The notes: a model not told the origin generated them from the letters alone. A stretch of 64,000 nt of DNA from Gemmatimonadota bacterium (GCA_028874905.1 JAPPGZ010000082.1:1-64000); one strand, 5' to 3'; positions 28,395-38,208 are shown, counted from the stretch's first letter. A program made the numbers and translations.

Positions 28395-30715
28395 GCCATC
28401 CCTCTCTTCCGGCGGTAGCCCCACTCCGCCCCGAGCAGCCCGGCCAGCAGCAGGAAGAGGATCGGCATGTCCCACAGGTCCCTTTCCTCGGTGACCGTGA
28501 CGCCGCCACCGGTGAATTGCAGGTCCTCCGGCAGGCGGTTCGCGGTTTCGAGCGTGTAGTAGCGTCCGCCGGTCTCGTCGGCGATGCGTTCCATGAGACT
28601 GCGGCGCTGGTGCGGGTCGCGGAATTCCTCGAGGCCGGGCGCCACGCGGATGCCCGTCTCGGATTCGCCCAGAGTCAGCGTGTCGCGGCCGGCGTGCACC
28701 GACACCTCGAAGATGCCGTCCATTTCGGGGGTGAAGGTCGCGTTGTAGCGGCCGTCCTCGGTGACGGACCACTCCATGGGCAGCTCGCGCGCCTCGCCGG
28801 CGGGATTGGTGATGCGCGCGGTCACACTGGCGCCGTTCACTTCGACGAACCCCTCGTCGAGAACGGTCGCCTCGAAGGTCACCGGTTCGCCGGCCTCGAC
28901 GGATTCGCGGGTCGGCGCGGCCTCGACGGGGTCGGGTGTCTCGGCGACGAGCCAGCGCAGCAGCTGCTTCCAGAAGTTCTCGTGGCTCTGGTCTTCGAGC
29001 GCGACGGTGTGGTCCATCTGCCACAGCCACGTGTCCTGCACCGCCAGCACCACCGCGCGTCCCTTGCCGTAGCGCTGGAAGGCCATGACGACCCGGTCGC
29101 TCCCGTCGGCCGCGAACCGGGCGTCGGCCCCGTCGGCCATGGGATCGTCGACCACGGTTCCGCTGAGCAGCTCGGTGGCTCCCGCCTTCAGCCCGGTCAG
29201 GATGTTGGTCGTGGACACGGGCGGCAGCGAGTCCCAGCGGGCCGCCGACGCCTCCACCGACCCCTCGATCCGGGTTACGGGATGATTTGCCCCTGCGGGC
29301 GTGGGTGCCACCTTGACGAAGGCGAGCCGCTCGGTGGGCGTGGTCCCGGTGGGTTCGCCGAGCACGACCGGAAGCACGTCTTCGAGCGGCGTTCCCTTGT
29401 AGCCCCCCTCGGTGAAGGCCCGGCGGCCACCCAGCATGAGCAGGGCGCCGCCCCGGGAGCTCACAAAGTCGGCGATCATGTCGAGTTGGTCGTGGGTGAA
29501 GAAACTGGCCTCGACGGACCCGAGGATGAGGGCGCGGTAGCCGTAGAGCTCCTCGCGGGTGGTAGGGAAGCCCTCGACGAGCTCGAGCGGATCGTCGAGG
29601 TTGCGGCGGAAGAACTTGTTCTCGGCGGTGCGCTGCAGCAGCACGACCTGCAGGTTCTCGTCGGTCTGGAGCGCCCGCAGCATGAAAGCGACCTCGTGAC
29701 GGGGCTCGCCCTCGAAGTACAGAACTTTCTCGGTGCGGTCGCGAACGTGTACGACCGAGTGCAGTTCGTTGTTCTGCAGGACCCGCTCACCGGGCTGCCC
29801 GGGGACCCGGAAGGTCAGTTCGCGCGCGCCGGCGGTCTCCAGGGTGATCGCGATCGGCGCGACCAGGGTCTGGCCGTCGTCGGGCAGGACGACCTCCTCG
29901 CTGGTCACGATGCGTCCCATGTCTTCGACGATGATCGGGACCGTCCGTCCCGCGTAACCCCTGGCCTCCACCGTGACGTTTACGACCATTGACGTGCCCG
30001 TGAGCGCATGACCCGGCACGTCCGCGCGGCTCGTCTGCACGTCGGCTTCCATCTCGTCGTCGCCCAGCCCGATGGTGAACACCGGGACCGACGCCGCCCG
30101 CAGCGGCAGCAGCGCCTCGCCGATGGCCTCGTCGGTGTTGTCGCCTCCGTCGGAGACCACCACGATGCCCGAGAGCGGGACGCCCTGCAGTTCGTCGCGG
30201 GCCTGGGCGAGGGCGTCGCCGATCCGGGTCTGGCTGCCGTCGTACGCGAGCGCGTCCACGCCGCCCACCCGCGCGGTCGCAGACGAGAAGCGGAAGTAGC
30301 GCAGCGCGAAGTCGTCGTTCAGCGCGGTGACCAGCTCGCCCTCGGGGTTGAGGAGTCCGGCCGCCTTGTCGGCGCGCGAGGTTCCGTCGCGGTCGTCGAT
30401 GGTCATGCTGCGGGAGTCGTCGACGAGGACGGCCAGGAAGTTCCGCTGGGGCACGACCGAGGTCAGGACGAGGCCGGGCTGCATGACGATGAAGAAGAGG
30501 ACCAGGAAGGCGGCGGCGCGGAGCCCCCCCAGCACCCAGCGGTCGGCCGCGCTGCTCTTGGCGCGGGCGCGGGTATAGCTGAGGACCGCCGGCACGGCCA
30601 GGAGCGCGGCGAGGGCACCGGCGATCGCCAGCGGCCACGGCGACAGGAAGGTGAAGTCCCCCTCCTGGTACAGGACGGGCCGGTACTTGAAGAGGAATTC
30701 GAAGAAGCTGCTCAT
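28391..30715 (-). CDS. vWA / glutamine-amidotransferase-like membrane protein
   Basis: 774 residues. Two N-terminal membrane segments (about 25-47 and 61-82) precede a vWA domain with the MIDAS motif DDSRS at 99-103. A beta-sandwich region and a GATase1-like domain (YGYRALILGSVEASFFT, GGALLMLGGRRAF) come next, then Ig-like domains and a C-terminal helix (ILFLLLAGLLGAEWGY). This layout matches the long vWA proteins of MoxR neighbourhoods but without MoxR nearby. ATG at 30715 lies 12 bp after the second DUF4159 gene; no strong ribosome-binding site. It is the counterpart of the BatA-like gene in the other module. Confidence 0.8.
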   Translation of the reverse strand: MSSFFEFLFKYRPVLYQEGDFTFLSPWPLAIAGALAALLAVPAVLSYTRARAKSSAADRWVLGGLRAAAFLVLFFIVMQPGLVLTSVVPQRNFLAVLVDDSRSMTIDDRDGTSRADKAAGLLNPEGELVTALNDDFALRYFRFSSATARVGGVDALAYDGSQTRIGDALAQARDELQGVPLSGIVVVSDGGDNTDEAIGEALLPLRAASVPVFTIGLGDDEMEADVQTSRADVPGHALTGTSMVVNVTVEARGYAGRTVPIIVEDMGRIVTSEEVVLPDDGQTLVAPIAITLETAGARELTFRVPGQPGERVLQNNELHSVVHVRDRTEKVLYFEGEPRHEVAFMLRALQTDENLQVVLLQRTAENKFFRRNLDDPLELVEGFPTTREELYGYRALILGSVEASFFTHDQLDMIADFVSSRGGALLMLGGRRAFTEGGYKGTPLEDVLPVVLGEPTGTTPTERLAFVKVAPTPAGANHPVTRIEGSVEASAARWDSLPPVSTTNILTGLKAGATELLSGTVVDDPMADGADARFAADGSDRVVMAFQRYGKGRAVVLAVQDTWLWQMDHTVALEDQSHENFWKQLLRWLVAETPDPVEAAPTRESVEAGEPVTFEATVLDEGFVEVNGASVTARITNPAGEARELPMEWSVTEDGRYNATFTPEMDGIFEVSVHAGRDTLTLGESETGIRVAPGLEEFRDPHQRRSLMERIADETGGRYYTLETANRLPEDLQFTGGGVTVTEERDLWDMPILFLLLAGLLGAEWGYRRKRGMA

Positions 30716-30727
30716 ATACTCATATGC

Positions 30728-31618
30728 TCAGTGACTCATCGCGTAGATGATCATGTTTACGCCCATCTGGAACGCGAAGGTGGAGTACTGGACCGGGTAA
30801 TCCGGTCGTTCGGCCCACTCCCAGGCGTCGCCCAGGTCGGTATTCCAGTTGATGATGACCATCAGCCGGCCATCGTCGTCCAGGATCCCCTTCACGTAGG
30901 GCACGTACCCGTCGCGCTCGCTCGTCCGGCCGCGCCAGTAACGCCCGTAGGCGGGCACCTGGAGAATCTCGTCGATGTCGTAGAAGGTGTTGAAGACCGG
31001 GTGGTCGAGTTCCAGGTCGATGATCGGGTGTTGCGGAAAGACCAGGCTCATCTGGTACTCGAACTGGGCCCACTCCCGCGTGCCCCAGAAGTCGTCGATG
31101 ACCAGGAACCCGCCCGCCTTGAGGTAGTCGCGCAGCCCCTCGATCTCGCCGGCCGACAGACTCATGTACCCTACTTCGAGCGCGTAGAGGAAGGGGTAGC
31201 GACGGATGTTCTCGTCGGTGAGGAGGATCGCGTTTTCCCAGCTGAAGGCGTCCAGGTTGGTGAGCCGCTGCAAAACGGTCAGGAACTGGCGGTCGGACTT
31301 GGGATAGTCGGTGGCCCACGAGCGGCGTCCCCAACCGTAGCTGCCGTAGGCCGCCCGCGTGAAGTAGAACTCGTGCCACTCGGGAGGCGGACGTTGGGGA
31401 GGACTGAGGGCGGCCGCGGCGTCGGCGGCCACGTTTGCGGGCAGCGGGGCGACGAAGCGGGTCGCGCGGGGCGGAGGGACGGGTGCCGGGGCCGGTGCGG
31501 CGAGGTGGGGCTCGTCGGGGCCGTCGCGTCCCGTCGGGGCCGGAGGTCCGGCCAGCAGCGCGGCCAGGATCCCGGTCAGCATCCCACCAGCAACCACCAC
31601 GCCGAGTCCGTTCTTCAA
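30728..31618 (-). CDS. DUF4159 domain protein, copy 2
   Basis: 296 residues: signal segment (about 5-23), a Pro/Ala-rich linker, then a DUF4159 core with LYALEVGYMSL, GGFLVIDDFWG, NWNTDLGDAWEW and the ending MIIYAMSH. TTG at 31618 is the start: AGGAGG lies 8 bp upstream and the TTG overlaps the msrQ stop (TTGA at 31615-31618). A longer frame to 32062 is antisense-free but runs through msrQ and is not used. It pairs with the vWA gene downstream, as copy 1 pairs with BatA. Confidence 0.87.
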   Translation of the reverse strand: MKNGLGVVVAGGMLTGILAALLAGPPAPTGRDGPDEPHLAAPAPAPVPPPRATRFVAPLPANVAADAAAALSPPQRPPPEWHEFYFTRAAYGSYGWGRRSWATDYPKSDRQFLTVLQRLTNLDAFSWENAILLTDENIRRYPFLYALEVGYMSLSAGEIEGLRDYLKAGGFLVIDDFWGTREWAQFEYQMSLVFPQHPIIDLELDHPVFNTFYDIDEILQVPAYGRYWRGRTSERDGYVPYVKGILDDDGRLMVIINWNTDLGDAWEWAERPDYPVQYSTFAFQMGVNMIIYAMSH

Positions 31619-32256
31619 CGCCTTTTCCTCCTGTAGGCCAGCCGCACCGCGAGCAGCCCCGCCAGCGTCACCGCCGCCACCAGCGGCCAGAAGGTGTCCG
31701 CCTTGACCTTCCAGTAGAAGTGGAGCACGCCCAGCGATGCCGCAACGTAAGATAGACGGTGCAGCCGCTGCCAGCGTTTGCCCAGGCGCCGGATCCATCC
31801 CTTCGTGGATGTAACCGCGAGGGGGACCAGCAGGATCAGCGCCGTGAAGCCCGCCGTGATGTAGCGCCGCTCCAGGACATCCTCGACGATGATCGAGAGC
31901 GCGAAGAGGTGGTCGATCCCCACGTATGACAGGAAGTGGACGCACGCGTGGAAGAACGCGAACAGTCCCAGCAGCCGCCGCAACTGGACGATGCGGTTCC
32001 AGCCGGTGAGGCGGCGGACGGGCGTCACGGCCAGCGTCGCGAGCAGAAAGACCAGCGTCCATCGCCCCTCGACGAGGATGATCGTCTCGACGGGGTTGAT
32101 CCCGAGCGTGCGGCGGAAGAGGGCGGCGGTCAGCCAGATGGGCGGCGCCAGGCCGACCACCCAGATGACGGTCTTGGCGAGGAGGATCCGGCGCTTCGGG
32201 TTGGCGCGGCTTCGCGCACGCGGCGGTCGCGGTGGCGCGGACTCGTTCGCCTCCAC
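31615..32256 (-). CDS. msrQ: MsrQ, haem-binding membrane subunit of methionine-sulfoxide reductase
   Basis: 213 residues with five to six membrane segments of the ferric-reductase-like type: LLAKTVIWVVGLAPPIWL, WTLVFLLATLAVTPV, RRLLGLFAFFHACVHFLSYV (haem-ligand His) and WQRLHRLSYVAASLGVLHFYW. MsrQ passes electrons from the quinone pool to periplasmic MsrP, which repairs oxidised methionines in envelope proteins. GTG at 32256 is 2 bp after the msrP stop, the usual operon order. Confidence 0.93.
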   Translation of the reverse strand: MEANESAPPRPPRARSRANPKRRILLAKTVIWVVGLAPPIWLTAALFRRTLGINPVETIILVEGRWTLVFLLATLAVTPVRRLTGWNRIVQLRRLLGLFAFFHACVHFLSYVGIDHLFALSIIVEDVLERRYITAGFTALILLVPLAVTSTKGWIRRLGKRWQRLHRLSYVAASLGVLHFYWKVKADTFWPLVAAVTLAGLLAVRLAYRRKRR

Positions 32257-32258
32257 CG

Positions 32259-33188
32259 TCAGAAGTTCTTCCGGAGGTCCATCCCTTCGTACAGGTGCGC
32301 CACCTCGTCGGCGTAACCGTTCAGGAACTGCGTGTCGATGCGGCGGGAGCCGAACAGCTTGCTGCTGTCGATCCGCTTCTCGGTCTTCTGGCTCCAGCGG
32401 GGGTGGTCGACGTCGGGGTTCACGTTGGAATAGAACCCGTACTCACGCGGGGTCTGCGTGGCCCAGGTCGTGGGCGGCTGATCCTCGGTGAAGGTGATGC
32501 GCACGATCGACTTGATGCTCTTGAACCCGTACTTCCAGGGCACGGCCAGCCGCAGCGGCGCGCCGTTCTGGGCGGGCAGGTCCTTGCCGTAGAGACCGGT
32601 GACCAGGAGGGAGAGTGGGTGCATGGCCTCGTCCAGGCGCAGCCCCTCGCGGTAGGGCCAGTCGATCCGGGGACGCCAGTTGCGCTCGGGCATCTGCTCC
32701 GGGTCCCACAGCGTCTCGAAGGCGACGTACTTCGCGGCAGCGGTAGGCTCGGCCCGGTCGATCACGTCCACCAGCGGAAAACCGCGCCACGGCACAACCA
32801 TGGACCACGCTTCCACGCAGCGCAGCCGATAGGTGCGGTCCTCGATCGTCGATGGCTTGATAAAGTCTTCCAGGTGGTAGTCGGCGGGGTTGTTGCAGAG
32901 CCCGTCGACCTTCACCGTCCACGGATCCGTGATGAGCCGGTCGGGGGCGTTCTTCGCGGGATCCCCCTTGCCGGTCCCGAACTCGTAGAAGTTGTTGTAG
33001 CTGGTGATCTCTTCCCAGGTGTTGGGCTCGTCATCCTGGGGGGCGGCGTGAGCCTTGCCCGCGCCCAGGAAGGTCGCCGCGCCGATTCCGGCCGAAGCTC
33101 CCAGAAACTTGCGGCGGTCGATGTAGATCGACTCCGGCGTGATCTCGGAGGACGGGACGTCGCTGTTCTTCCGGATCTTGATGATCAT
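32259..33188 (-). CDS. msrP: MsrP, Tat-exported molybdopterin methionine-sulfoxide reductase
   Basis: 309 residues. The N terminus has a Tat motif ([11 protein letters not shown] near 24-34). The sulfite-oxidase-fold domain carries the Mo-coordinating Cys in [15 protein letters not shown] (Cys124) and conserved stretches [19 protein letters not shown] and [19 protein letters not shown] at 33188 has GGAG about 8 bp upstream. It repairs Met-SO in periplasmic proteins with MsrQ. Being the first genes of a run that ends in a DUF4159/vWA/caspase-like module suggests that this set responds to envelope oxidation. Confidence 0.94.
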   Translation of the reverse strand: MIIKIRKNSDVPSSEITPESIYIDRRKFLGASAGIGAATFLGAGKAHAAPQDDEPNTWEEITSYNNFYEFGTGKGDPAKNAPDRLITDPWTVKVDGLCNNPADYHLEDFIKPSTIEDRTYRLRCVEAWSMVVPWRGFPLVDVIDRAEPTAAAKYVAFETLWDPEQMPERNWRPRIDWPYREGLRLDEAMHPLSLLVTGLYGKDLPAQNGAPLRLAVPWKYGFKSIKSIVRITFTEDQPPTTWATQTPREYGFYSNVNPDVDHPRWSQKTEKRIDSSKLFGSRRIDTQFLNGYADEVAHLYEGMDLRKNF

Positions 33189-33276
33189 TGTAGTGGCTCC
33201 TGCTCGGCTGGCGGGCGTTCCTGCACGGCATTGGGATACACCGCAGGTGGATGTTCGGTCCCGGGTTCCGGGTGTG

Positions 33277-34005
33277 TCAAGCGTCGGGGGGCTGCCACAG
33301 GTCCCTGAATCCGGCCGCCATCCTCGGTCCCGCGCCCGCGTCCTCGTGCTTGAAGAAAACGAAGACGTCGCTCCAGGCGGGCCGCCGCAGTGCGTCCGCC
33401 CACTCGCGCAACTCGGCGTCGGTGTAGCCGGGACGCCGCAGGCGCGCGTAGCCGAACGGGGCGGTTGCCACGACCGGGGCGTCGCCTTCTCCGGTGTCGG
33501 CGGTGACGAGCGCGGCGCCGTGGTCGGCCAGCGCCTGGTAGACCTGGTCGCTGAACCAGCTCGCATGACGGAACTCGAAAGCGGCGCGGAAGCCCTCGGG
33601 CGCGCCCACGCCCTCGGAGAGGAGCGCCAGGAAATCGCCGAGGCGCTCCACATCGGCGCGCAGGTACGGGGGCAGCTGAAAGAGGATCGGGCCGAGTCGC
33701 GGTCCCAGAGCTCCGACCGCGGTCGTGACCAGGTATTCCAGGGGATCGCCGGCGTCCTTGAGACGCTTCATGTGGGTAATTCTTCTGCTCGCCTTCAATA
33801 CGAAAGCGAAATCGTCGGGCACTTGCGCGGCCCACTTGTCGAGCAACTCGGCGCGGGGCAGACGGTAGAAGGTGTTGTTGATTTCGACGCTGCTGAGTTG
33901 GCGCGAATAGTACGCCAGCATCCTGTTGGCCGGCAGCTTTTCGGGGTAGAAGGGGCCCTTCCACTCCTTGTAGGAAAAGCCGCTCGTACCGGTCCAGAGT
34001 CTCAT
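33277..34005 (-). CDS. DUF72 (YecE-like) protein
   Basis: 242 residues, the usual length. Conserved stretches are [42 protein letters not shown] and [11 protein letters not shown], with an N-terminal TIM-barrel-like order. The biochemical role of DUF72 is not established. ATG at 34005 overlaps the permease stop (ATGA at 34002-34005), so it is translated with the transporter gene. Confidence 0.9.
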   Translation of the reverse strand: MRLWTGTSGFSYKEWKGPFYPEKLPANRMLAYYSRQLSSVEINNTFYRLPRAELLDKWAAQVPDDFAFVLKASRRITHMKRLKDAGDPLEYLVTTAVGALGPRLGPILFQLPPYLRADVERLGDFLALLSEGVGAPEGFRAAFEFRHASWFSDQVYQALADHGAALVTADTGEGDAPVVATAPFGYARLRRPGYTDAELREWADALRRPAWSDVFVFFKHEDAGAGPRMAAGFRDLWQPPDA

Positions 34006-36131
34006 TGCATCCGTCCCTGTCTCCTGCCGCGCCACCAGCGCGGCGCGGTCGTCGCGTGCACGTCGTAGCGGTGCCGCAGGTCGATGATGTCGCGGGGAGA
34101 GCCCAGGATCGTCAGGCGGTCGCCCTGTTCGACAATGGTGTCGTCGTGGGGCACGACGAGTTGTCCGCGCCGCCGGATCATCGCGGCGAGCGTGCTCTCG
34201 GGCAGCGCCATGTCCGCGATCGTCATGCCCGCGAGCGCGCTGCTCGCCCCTTCCGGCAGCACCTCGACGACGAGCATGCGTTCGTCGCGCAGCATGACCT
34301 CGCGCAGCTCCAGGTTGTCCTCGGCCTCGAGCCACTCGGTCAGGAAGCTCTCGTCGTCCACGCGGCCCGCGATCTGCGCCAGGATGCGCAGGTGGCGGCC
34401 GTGGTCGGCCGCGGGGCTCGCGAGGAAAAACGCGGCCTGGATGAGCTCGTCCTCGGCCGGGGCCACGTCGGGCTCACCGGTGTCTATCTCGATCCCGCCG
34501 CGAACGCGTGCGAGCACCATGCGCGGCCCGGGGATGGAGTCCAGGTGCAGGTGCGGCAGGACGACGCCCTGGGACATCGGCGTGAGGCCGGTGCCCACGC
34601 CTTCGAGAAGTCCCCGCGCGAGTACTGCGGTACTCACCCCCAACTGTCGTGAAAGCGCCTGCGACGCGCGGTCCACCAGCTTCGAGAAGGGAACTGCGCC
34701 CTCGTAGTCCAGAACATCCGAAGACGCGATGAGCTTTTCGAAGGGGTCGGCGTCGCGCACGCCTTTTTCCTTCAGGATCTGTCGCAGTTCGCGCTCCAGC
34801 CCTTGATTGCGCTGCTGACCCAGCCGCTCGAAGACGTGATAGATCGCGCCCTCGCGGCGGACGTGGTCGCGGGCGTAGACGCTGTACCAGAGGATGCCGA
34901 AGGCGACGAATGCGACGCTGAGGAGGGTGGCCATCCAGCCCATCTGGACGATCAGCGGCAGCGGAATGACGATGCCGACGATCTGAACCCAGGGGTAGAA
35001 CGGGGCGCGGAAGCCCGGGTCGTAGGGCGCCAGACCGCTTTCGCGCATGACGATCACGGCCAGGCACGCCAGCGCGAACATGATGAGCTGGAAGGCGCTC
35101 GCGAGCTTCGCGATGCCGGACGGGTCGAAGAGCAGCAGCCACAGGACGATCAGGCCCACGGTCGCAAGAACGGCGACCCAGGGCGTGCCCCAGCGGCTGA
35201 TGCGGCGCAGGGATGCCGGCAGTACGTGATCGCGGCTCATCGCCAGCGGGTAGCGGCTCGCGGACAGGACCCCGGCGTTGCCCACCGAAGTGAAGGCCAG
35301 AATTGCGGCCACGGTCATGACGGCCTCTCCGGCGGGGCCCGCGACCACTCTGGCCATTGACGCCGCCGGCGCCAGGTTGCCTTCGTCCACCGAGAGCGCC
35401 TCCACGCCGACCGCCCCCACCATCGCCCAGGTGCCCAGCACATAGACGAGCAGCACCGTAGCGAACGCCAGAAGCATGCCCAGCGCGAGGTTGCGGTCCG
35501 GGTTCTTCACCTCTTCCGACACCGAAGCCACATGGGTGAGCCCCATGTACGACACGATCACCAGCCCCACGGTGGCGAAGAATGGCGAGGTGCCCAGGTC
35601 GAAGACGCCGTCGAAGGCGCGAGGGTCCACCGCGGTCACACCGGTGCCGATCAGCCAGCCGAGCATCGCCAGGAGAACCACGGTCAGAACGCGCTGCACC
35701 GTGCTGGTCGCCTTGGCGCCGAAGAGGTTGACCGCGGCGAAGCCCGCCGCGAAGGCGAAGGCGATCGGGCCCGCGGGCGCTTGGGGAAAGTAGACCTGCA
35801 GATAGGCGCCGAGGCCGACCAGCGCGAAGGCGGACTTGAGCGTCAGCGTGGTCCAGGTGCCGAAGCCGCCGATCGCTCCCACGCGTTGGCCCATGCTGCG
35901 GTCGAGGAAGTAGTAGATACCTCCGGCGCGGGGCATGGCGGTCGACAGCTCCGCCATGCTGAGGATGCCCGGCAGGAGCACGAGACCCGCCAGCAGGTAC
36001 GCGAAGGGGATTGCGCTGCCGGCCTGCGCAGCCGCGAGACCGGGCAGCAGAAAGAAGCCGGAACTCAGCGTGGCACCCGTCGCGATCGCGTACACGTCGA
36101 AGAGTCCGAGTTCGCGCTTGAGTGTCGCCAT
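34002..36131 (-). CDS. APC-superfamily permease fused to PTS EIIA-like and TrkA-C-like domains
   Basis: 709 residues. The first 430 or so form a 12-helix amino-acid/polyamine-type permease (start GLFDVYAIATGATLSSGFFLLPG; RAGGIYYFLDRSMG loop). About 470-620 resembles a PTS EIIA type-2 domain (GVVLPHLHLDSI, with a His in the usual place). The last 80 residues look like a TrkA-C ligand-binding domain (EQGDRLTILGSPRDI). Such fusions are known in putative amino-acid/cation transporters and suggest regulation by nucleotide or phosphorylation. ATG at 36131 is chosen because upstream extension runs antisense over the divergent hydrolase gene. Substrate unknown. Confidence 0.85.
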   Translation of the reverse strand: MATLKRELGLFDVYAIATGATLSSGFFLLPGLAAAQAGSAIPFAYLLAGLVLLPGILSMAELSTAMPRAGGIYYFLDRSMGQRVGAIGGFGTWTTLTLKSAFALVGLGAYLQVYFPQAPAGPIAFAFAAGFAAVNLFGAKATSTVQRVLTVVLLAMLGWLIGTGVTAVDPRAFDGVFDLGTSPFFATVGLVIVSYMGLTHVASVSEEVKNPDRNLALGMLLAFATVLLVYVLGTWAMVGAVGVEALSVDEGNLAPAASMARVVAGPAGEAVMTVAAILAFTSVGNAGVLSASRYPLAMSRDHVLPASLRRISRWGTPWVAVLATVGLIVLWLLLFDPSGIAKLASAFQLIMFALACLAVIVMRESGLAPYDPGFRAPFYPWVQIVGIVIPLPLIVQMGWMATLLSVAFVAFGILWYSVYARDHVRREGAIYHVFERLGQQRNQGLERELRQILKEKGVRDADPFEKLIASSDVLDYEGAVPFSKLVDRASQALSRQLGVSTAVLARGLLEGVGTGLTPMSQGVVLPHLHLDSIPGPRMVLARVRGGIEIDTGEPDVAPAEDELIQAAFFLASPAADHGRHLRILAQIAGRVDDESFLTEWLEAEDNLELREVMLRDERMLVVEVLPEGASSALAGMTIADMALPESTLAAMIRRRGQLVVPHDDTIVEQGDRLTILGSPRDIIDLRHRYDVHATTAPRWWRGRRQGRMQ

Positions 36132-36210
36132 GGCCGTCCGTTGCCGGTGTTGGGTCGTCCCCTCCCATACGATAGCCGGGCGCTTGCTCCGCGGGCGAAT
36201 CTCCCCGAGT

Positions 36211-38208
36211 ATGCCCCGCATGAGACACGCCCTCCGGAGGCTTCGCGCCGTCACGCTCGCCGCGCCCGCGACCGTCACCGTTGCCCTGGCGGCCGCCTGC
36301 GCCGGCTCGCTCGAGCTCACGCCCTCGGACGCGGCCACCGTGCTGTCCGGCCACCATCTCGACCACCCCAACCCCGCCCTGCCCGGTCCCCACGACGTCC
36401 TCACCCTCTACTACGGCAGCGGCGCGGACCGGAACCGTGCCGAGTACCGGGACTCGGTGGCGATCGTCACCGAGACCGTCGACGCCTCGAAGCTGGTGAG
36501 TCTCGGGGGGTCGGCGGAGTCCCGGAACAGCTATTGGGGCTTCTCGCCCGACAGCTTCCCGATCAACGCGCGCGTCTGGTATCCCGATGACCCCGGCCCA
36601 CACCCGCTCGTCCTGGTCGTGCACGGCAATCACAACATGCGCGATTTCTCGGATCCCGGGTACGACTGGCTCGGCGAACTTCTGGCCAGCCGCGGCCATA
36701 TCCTCGCGTCGGTCGACATGAACTTCATCAACGGCGGGATCCGCCAGGAGAACGACGGGCGCGGCTGGCTGCTGCTCAAGCACCTGCAGGCCTGGCGGCG
36801 CTTCAACGAAGACCCGGACGGGCCCTTCCACGGCCGGGTCGACATGCGCAATATCGCGCTCATCGGCCACTCCCGCGGCGGCGAGGCGGTGGCGCTCGCG
36901 GCGGCCTTCAACCGGCTGACCCGCTACCCCGACGACGCGTCCCTCGAATTCGACTTCGGGTTCGACATCAAGGCGGTGATCTCGATAGCACCGGTGGACG
37001 GCCAGTACCTGCCCGCCGACCAGCGCGCCCCGCTCAGCGACATCAACTACCTGGTCTTCCACGGCTCACACGACGGCGACGTCACGAGCTTCCATGGGCT
37101 GCGCCTCTTCAACCGGGTGCGGTTCACGGGCGGCCGGGGCGCCGACATGTTCAAATCGGCCGTCTACGTCTACCGGGCCAACCACGGCCAGTGGAACACC
37201 GTCTGGGGCGCGCACGACAACGGTCCGCGCAGCCCACGTATCCTCGAGCTCGGCGGGCTGCTAGCGCCCGAGGACCAGCGCGAGTTCGGCCGCGTCTTCG
37301 TTTCGGCGTTCCTCGACATCACGCTGAAGGGCGACGACCGCTACCGGCCCCTCTTCCGCGACCACCGCGTGGCGGGCGGCTGGCTGCCGAAGACCATGTA
37401 CATCACGCGGTTCATGGACTCGTCGTTCCGCCCTCTGGCCGACTTCGAAGAGGACATCGACGTGACGACCGGTTCGACCGCGGGTGTGACTCTCCACGGC
37501 GCCGACTTCAGCAGTTGGCGGGAAGGCCGCCTCGAACTCCGTTCCAGCAACCGTGCCAACACATCGTCGTCCCAGCTCAACCAGGCGCTGTGGCTGGGCT
37601 GGAACAACAGCTACCGGGGTTCCGACGATCCCGCGCCGCCGGCCGTTTTCACCATTGCGCTGCCCGCCGAACTATCGCACGAGTGGGCAGTCGGTGCGGA
37701 GACCACGCTCGAGATGCACGTGGGCGCCCTCGACGACGAGCCTGGTCCGCGCAGGCATCCCGACGCCGGCGCGGAGGGGGGACAGGGGGATGAGGGCGAC
37801 CGCGGTCGCGCTGCCGCCGAGGCGGACAGGGACCGCCGCGGAGACCGCACCGGCGACGAGGAAAGACCACCTTTGCAGCTGACCGTCGCGGCGATCGACG
37901 CGGACGGCGACACTGCGCGGGTGAGCCTGACCGACTACGGGCCGCTGCGCAGACCGCTCACGATCCGCGTGCTGCGGCGCAGCGACCTCGAGGACAACCG
38001 CTTCGCGAATCCGTGGGAGCTGATCCTGCAGCACTTTTCGATCCCGCTCGGGGACTTCGTAGCCGACAACCCCGCCTTCGATCCGGCTGCGCTGTGCGCC
38101 GTGGCGCTGGTCTTCGATGGAACCCGAGCGGGTACCGTGGTGGTAGATGACGTGGGATTGGCGCAGCTCCACCAGGGATTCCGGGCGGCGCGTGTGCCAC
38201 GGCGGTGA
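36211..38208 (+). CDS. Lipoprotein alpha/beta hydrolase
   Basis: About 665 residues. Lipobox LAAAC (Cys about 30). The hydrolase fold shows LVLVVHGNHN (oxyanion region) and the nucleophile elbow GHSRGGEAV with Ser about 221; an acidic residue and His follow in FHGSHDGDVTSFHG and NHGQWN. After about 370 the protein continues with beta-rich domains and a low-complexity Gly/Asp/Arg stretch (about 510-550). The class resembles secreted esterases or cutinase-like hydrolases. ATG at 36211 or 36220 fits the signal peptide. It reads divergently from the permease, with 79 bp between start codons that hold no other gene. Confidence 0.83.
   Translation: MPRMRHALRRLRAVTLAAPATVTVALAAACAGSLELTPSDAATVLSGHHLDHPNPALPGPHDVLTLYYGSGADRNRAEYRDSVAIVTETVDASKLVSLGGSAESRNSYWGFSPDSFPINARVWYPDDPGPHPLVLVVHGNHNMRDFSDPGYDWLGELLASRGHILASVDMNFINGGIRQENDGRGWLLLKHLQAWRRFNEDPDGPFHGRVDMRNIALIGHSRGGEAVALAAAFNRLTRYPDDASLEFDFGFDIKAVISIAPVDGQYLPADQRAPLSDINYLVFHGSHDGDVTSFHGLRLFNRVRFTGGRGADMFKSAVYVYRANHGQWNTVWGAHDNGPRSPRILELGGLLAPEDQREFGRVFVSAFLDITLKGDDRYRPLFRDHRVAGGWLPKTMYITRFMDSSFRPLADFEEDIDVTTGSTAGVTLHGADFSSWREGRLELRSSNRANTSSSQLNQALWLGWNNSYRGSDDPAPPAVFTIALPAELSHEWAVGAETTLEMHVGALDDEPGPRRHPDAGAEGGQGDEGDRGRAAAEADRDRRGDRTGDEERPPLQLTVAAIDADGDTARVSLTDYGPLRRPLTIRVLRRSDLEDNRFANPWELILQHFSIPLGDFVADNPAFDPAALCAVALVFDGTRAGTVVVDDVGLAQLHQGFRAARVPRR

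Noticed and set aside
28395-29030. N-terminal extension of the caspase-like frame
   Set aside because: Extension is Arg/Pro-rich and lies antisense-free but in another frame of the vWA gene; the GTGA overlap at 28391-28394 gives a natural start.
30716-30727. Repeated CTCATAT around the gap between DUF4159 copy 2 and the vWA gene
   Set aside because: Two short copies only, in a 12-bp gap; too short to claim a site.
34474-37062. 862-codon minus-strand frame spanning the permease and hydrolase genes
   Set aside because: It overlaps both strands of two well-supported genes and has no domain of its own.
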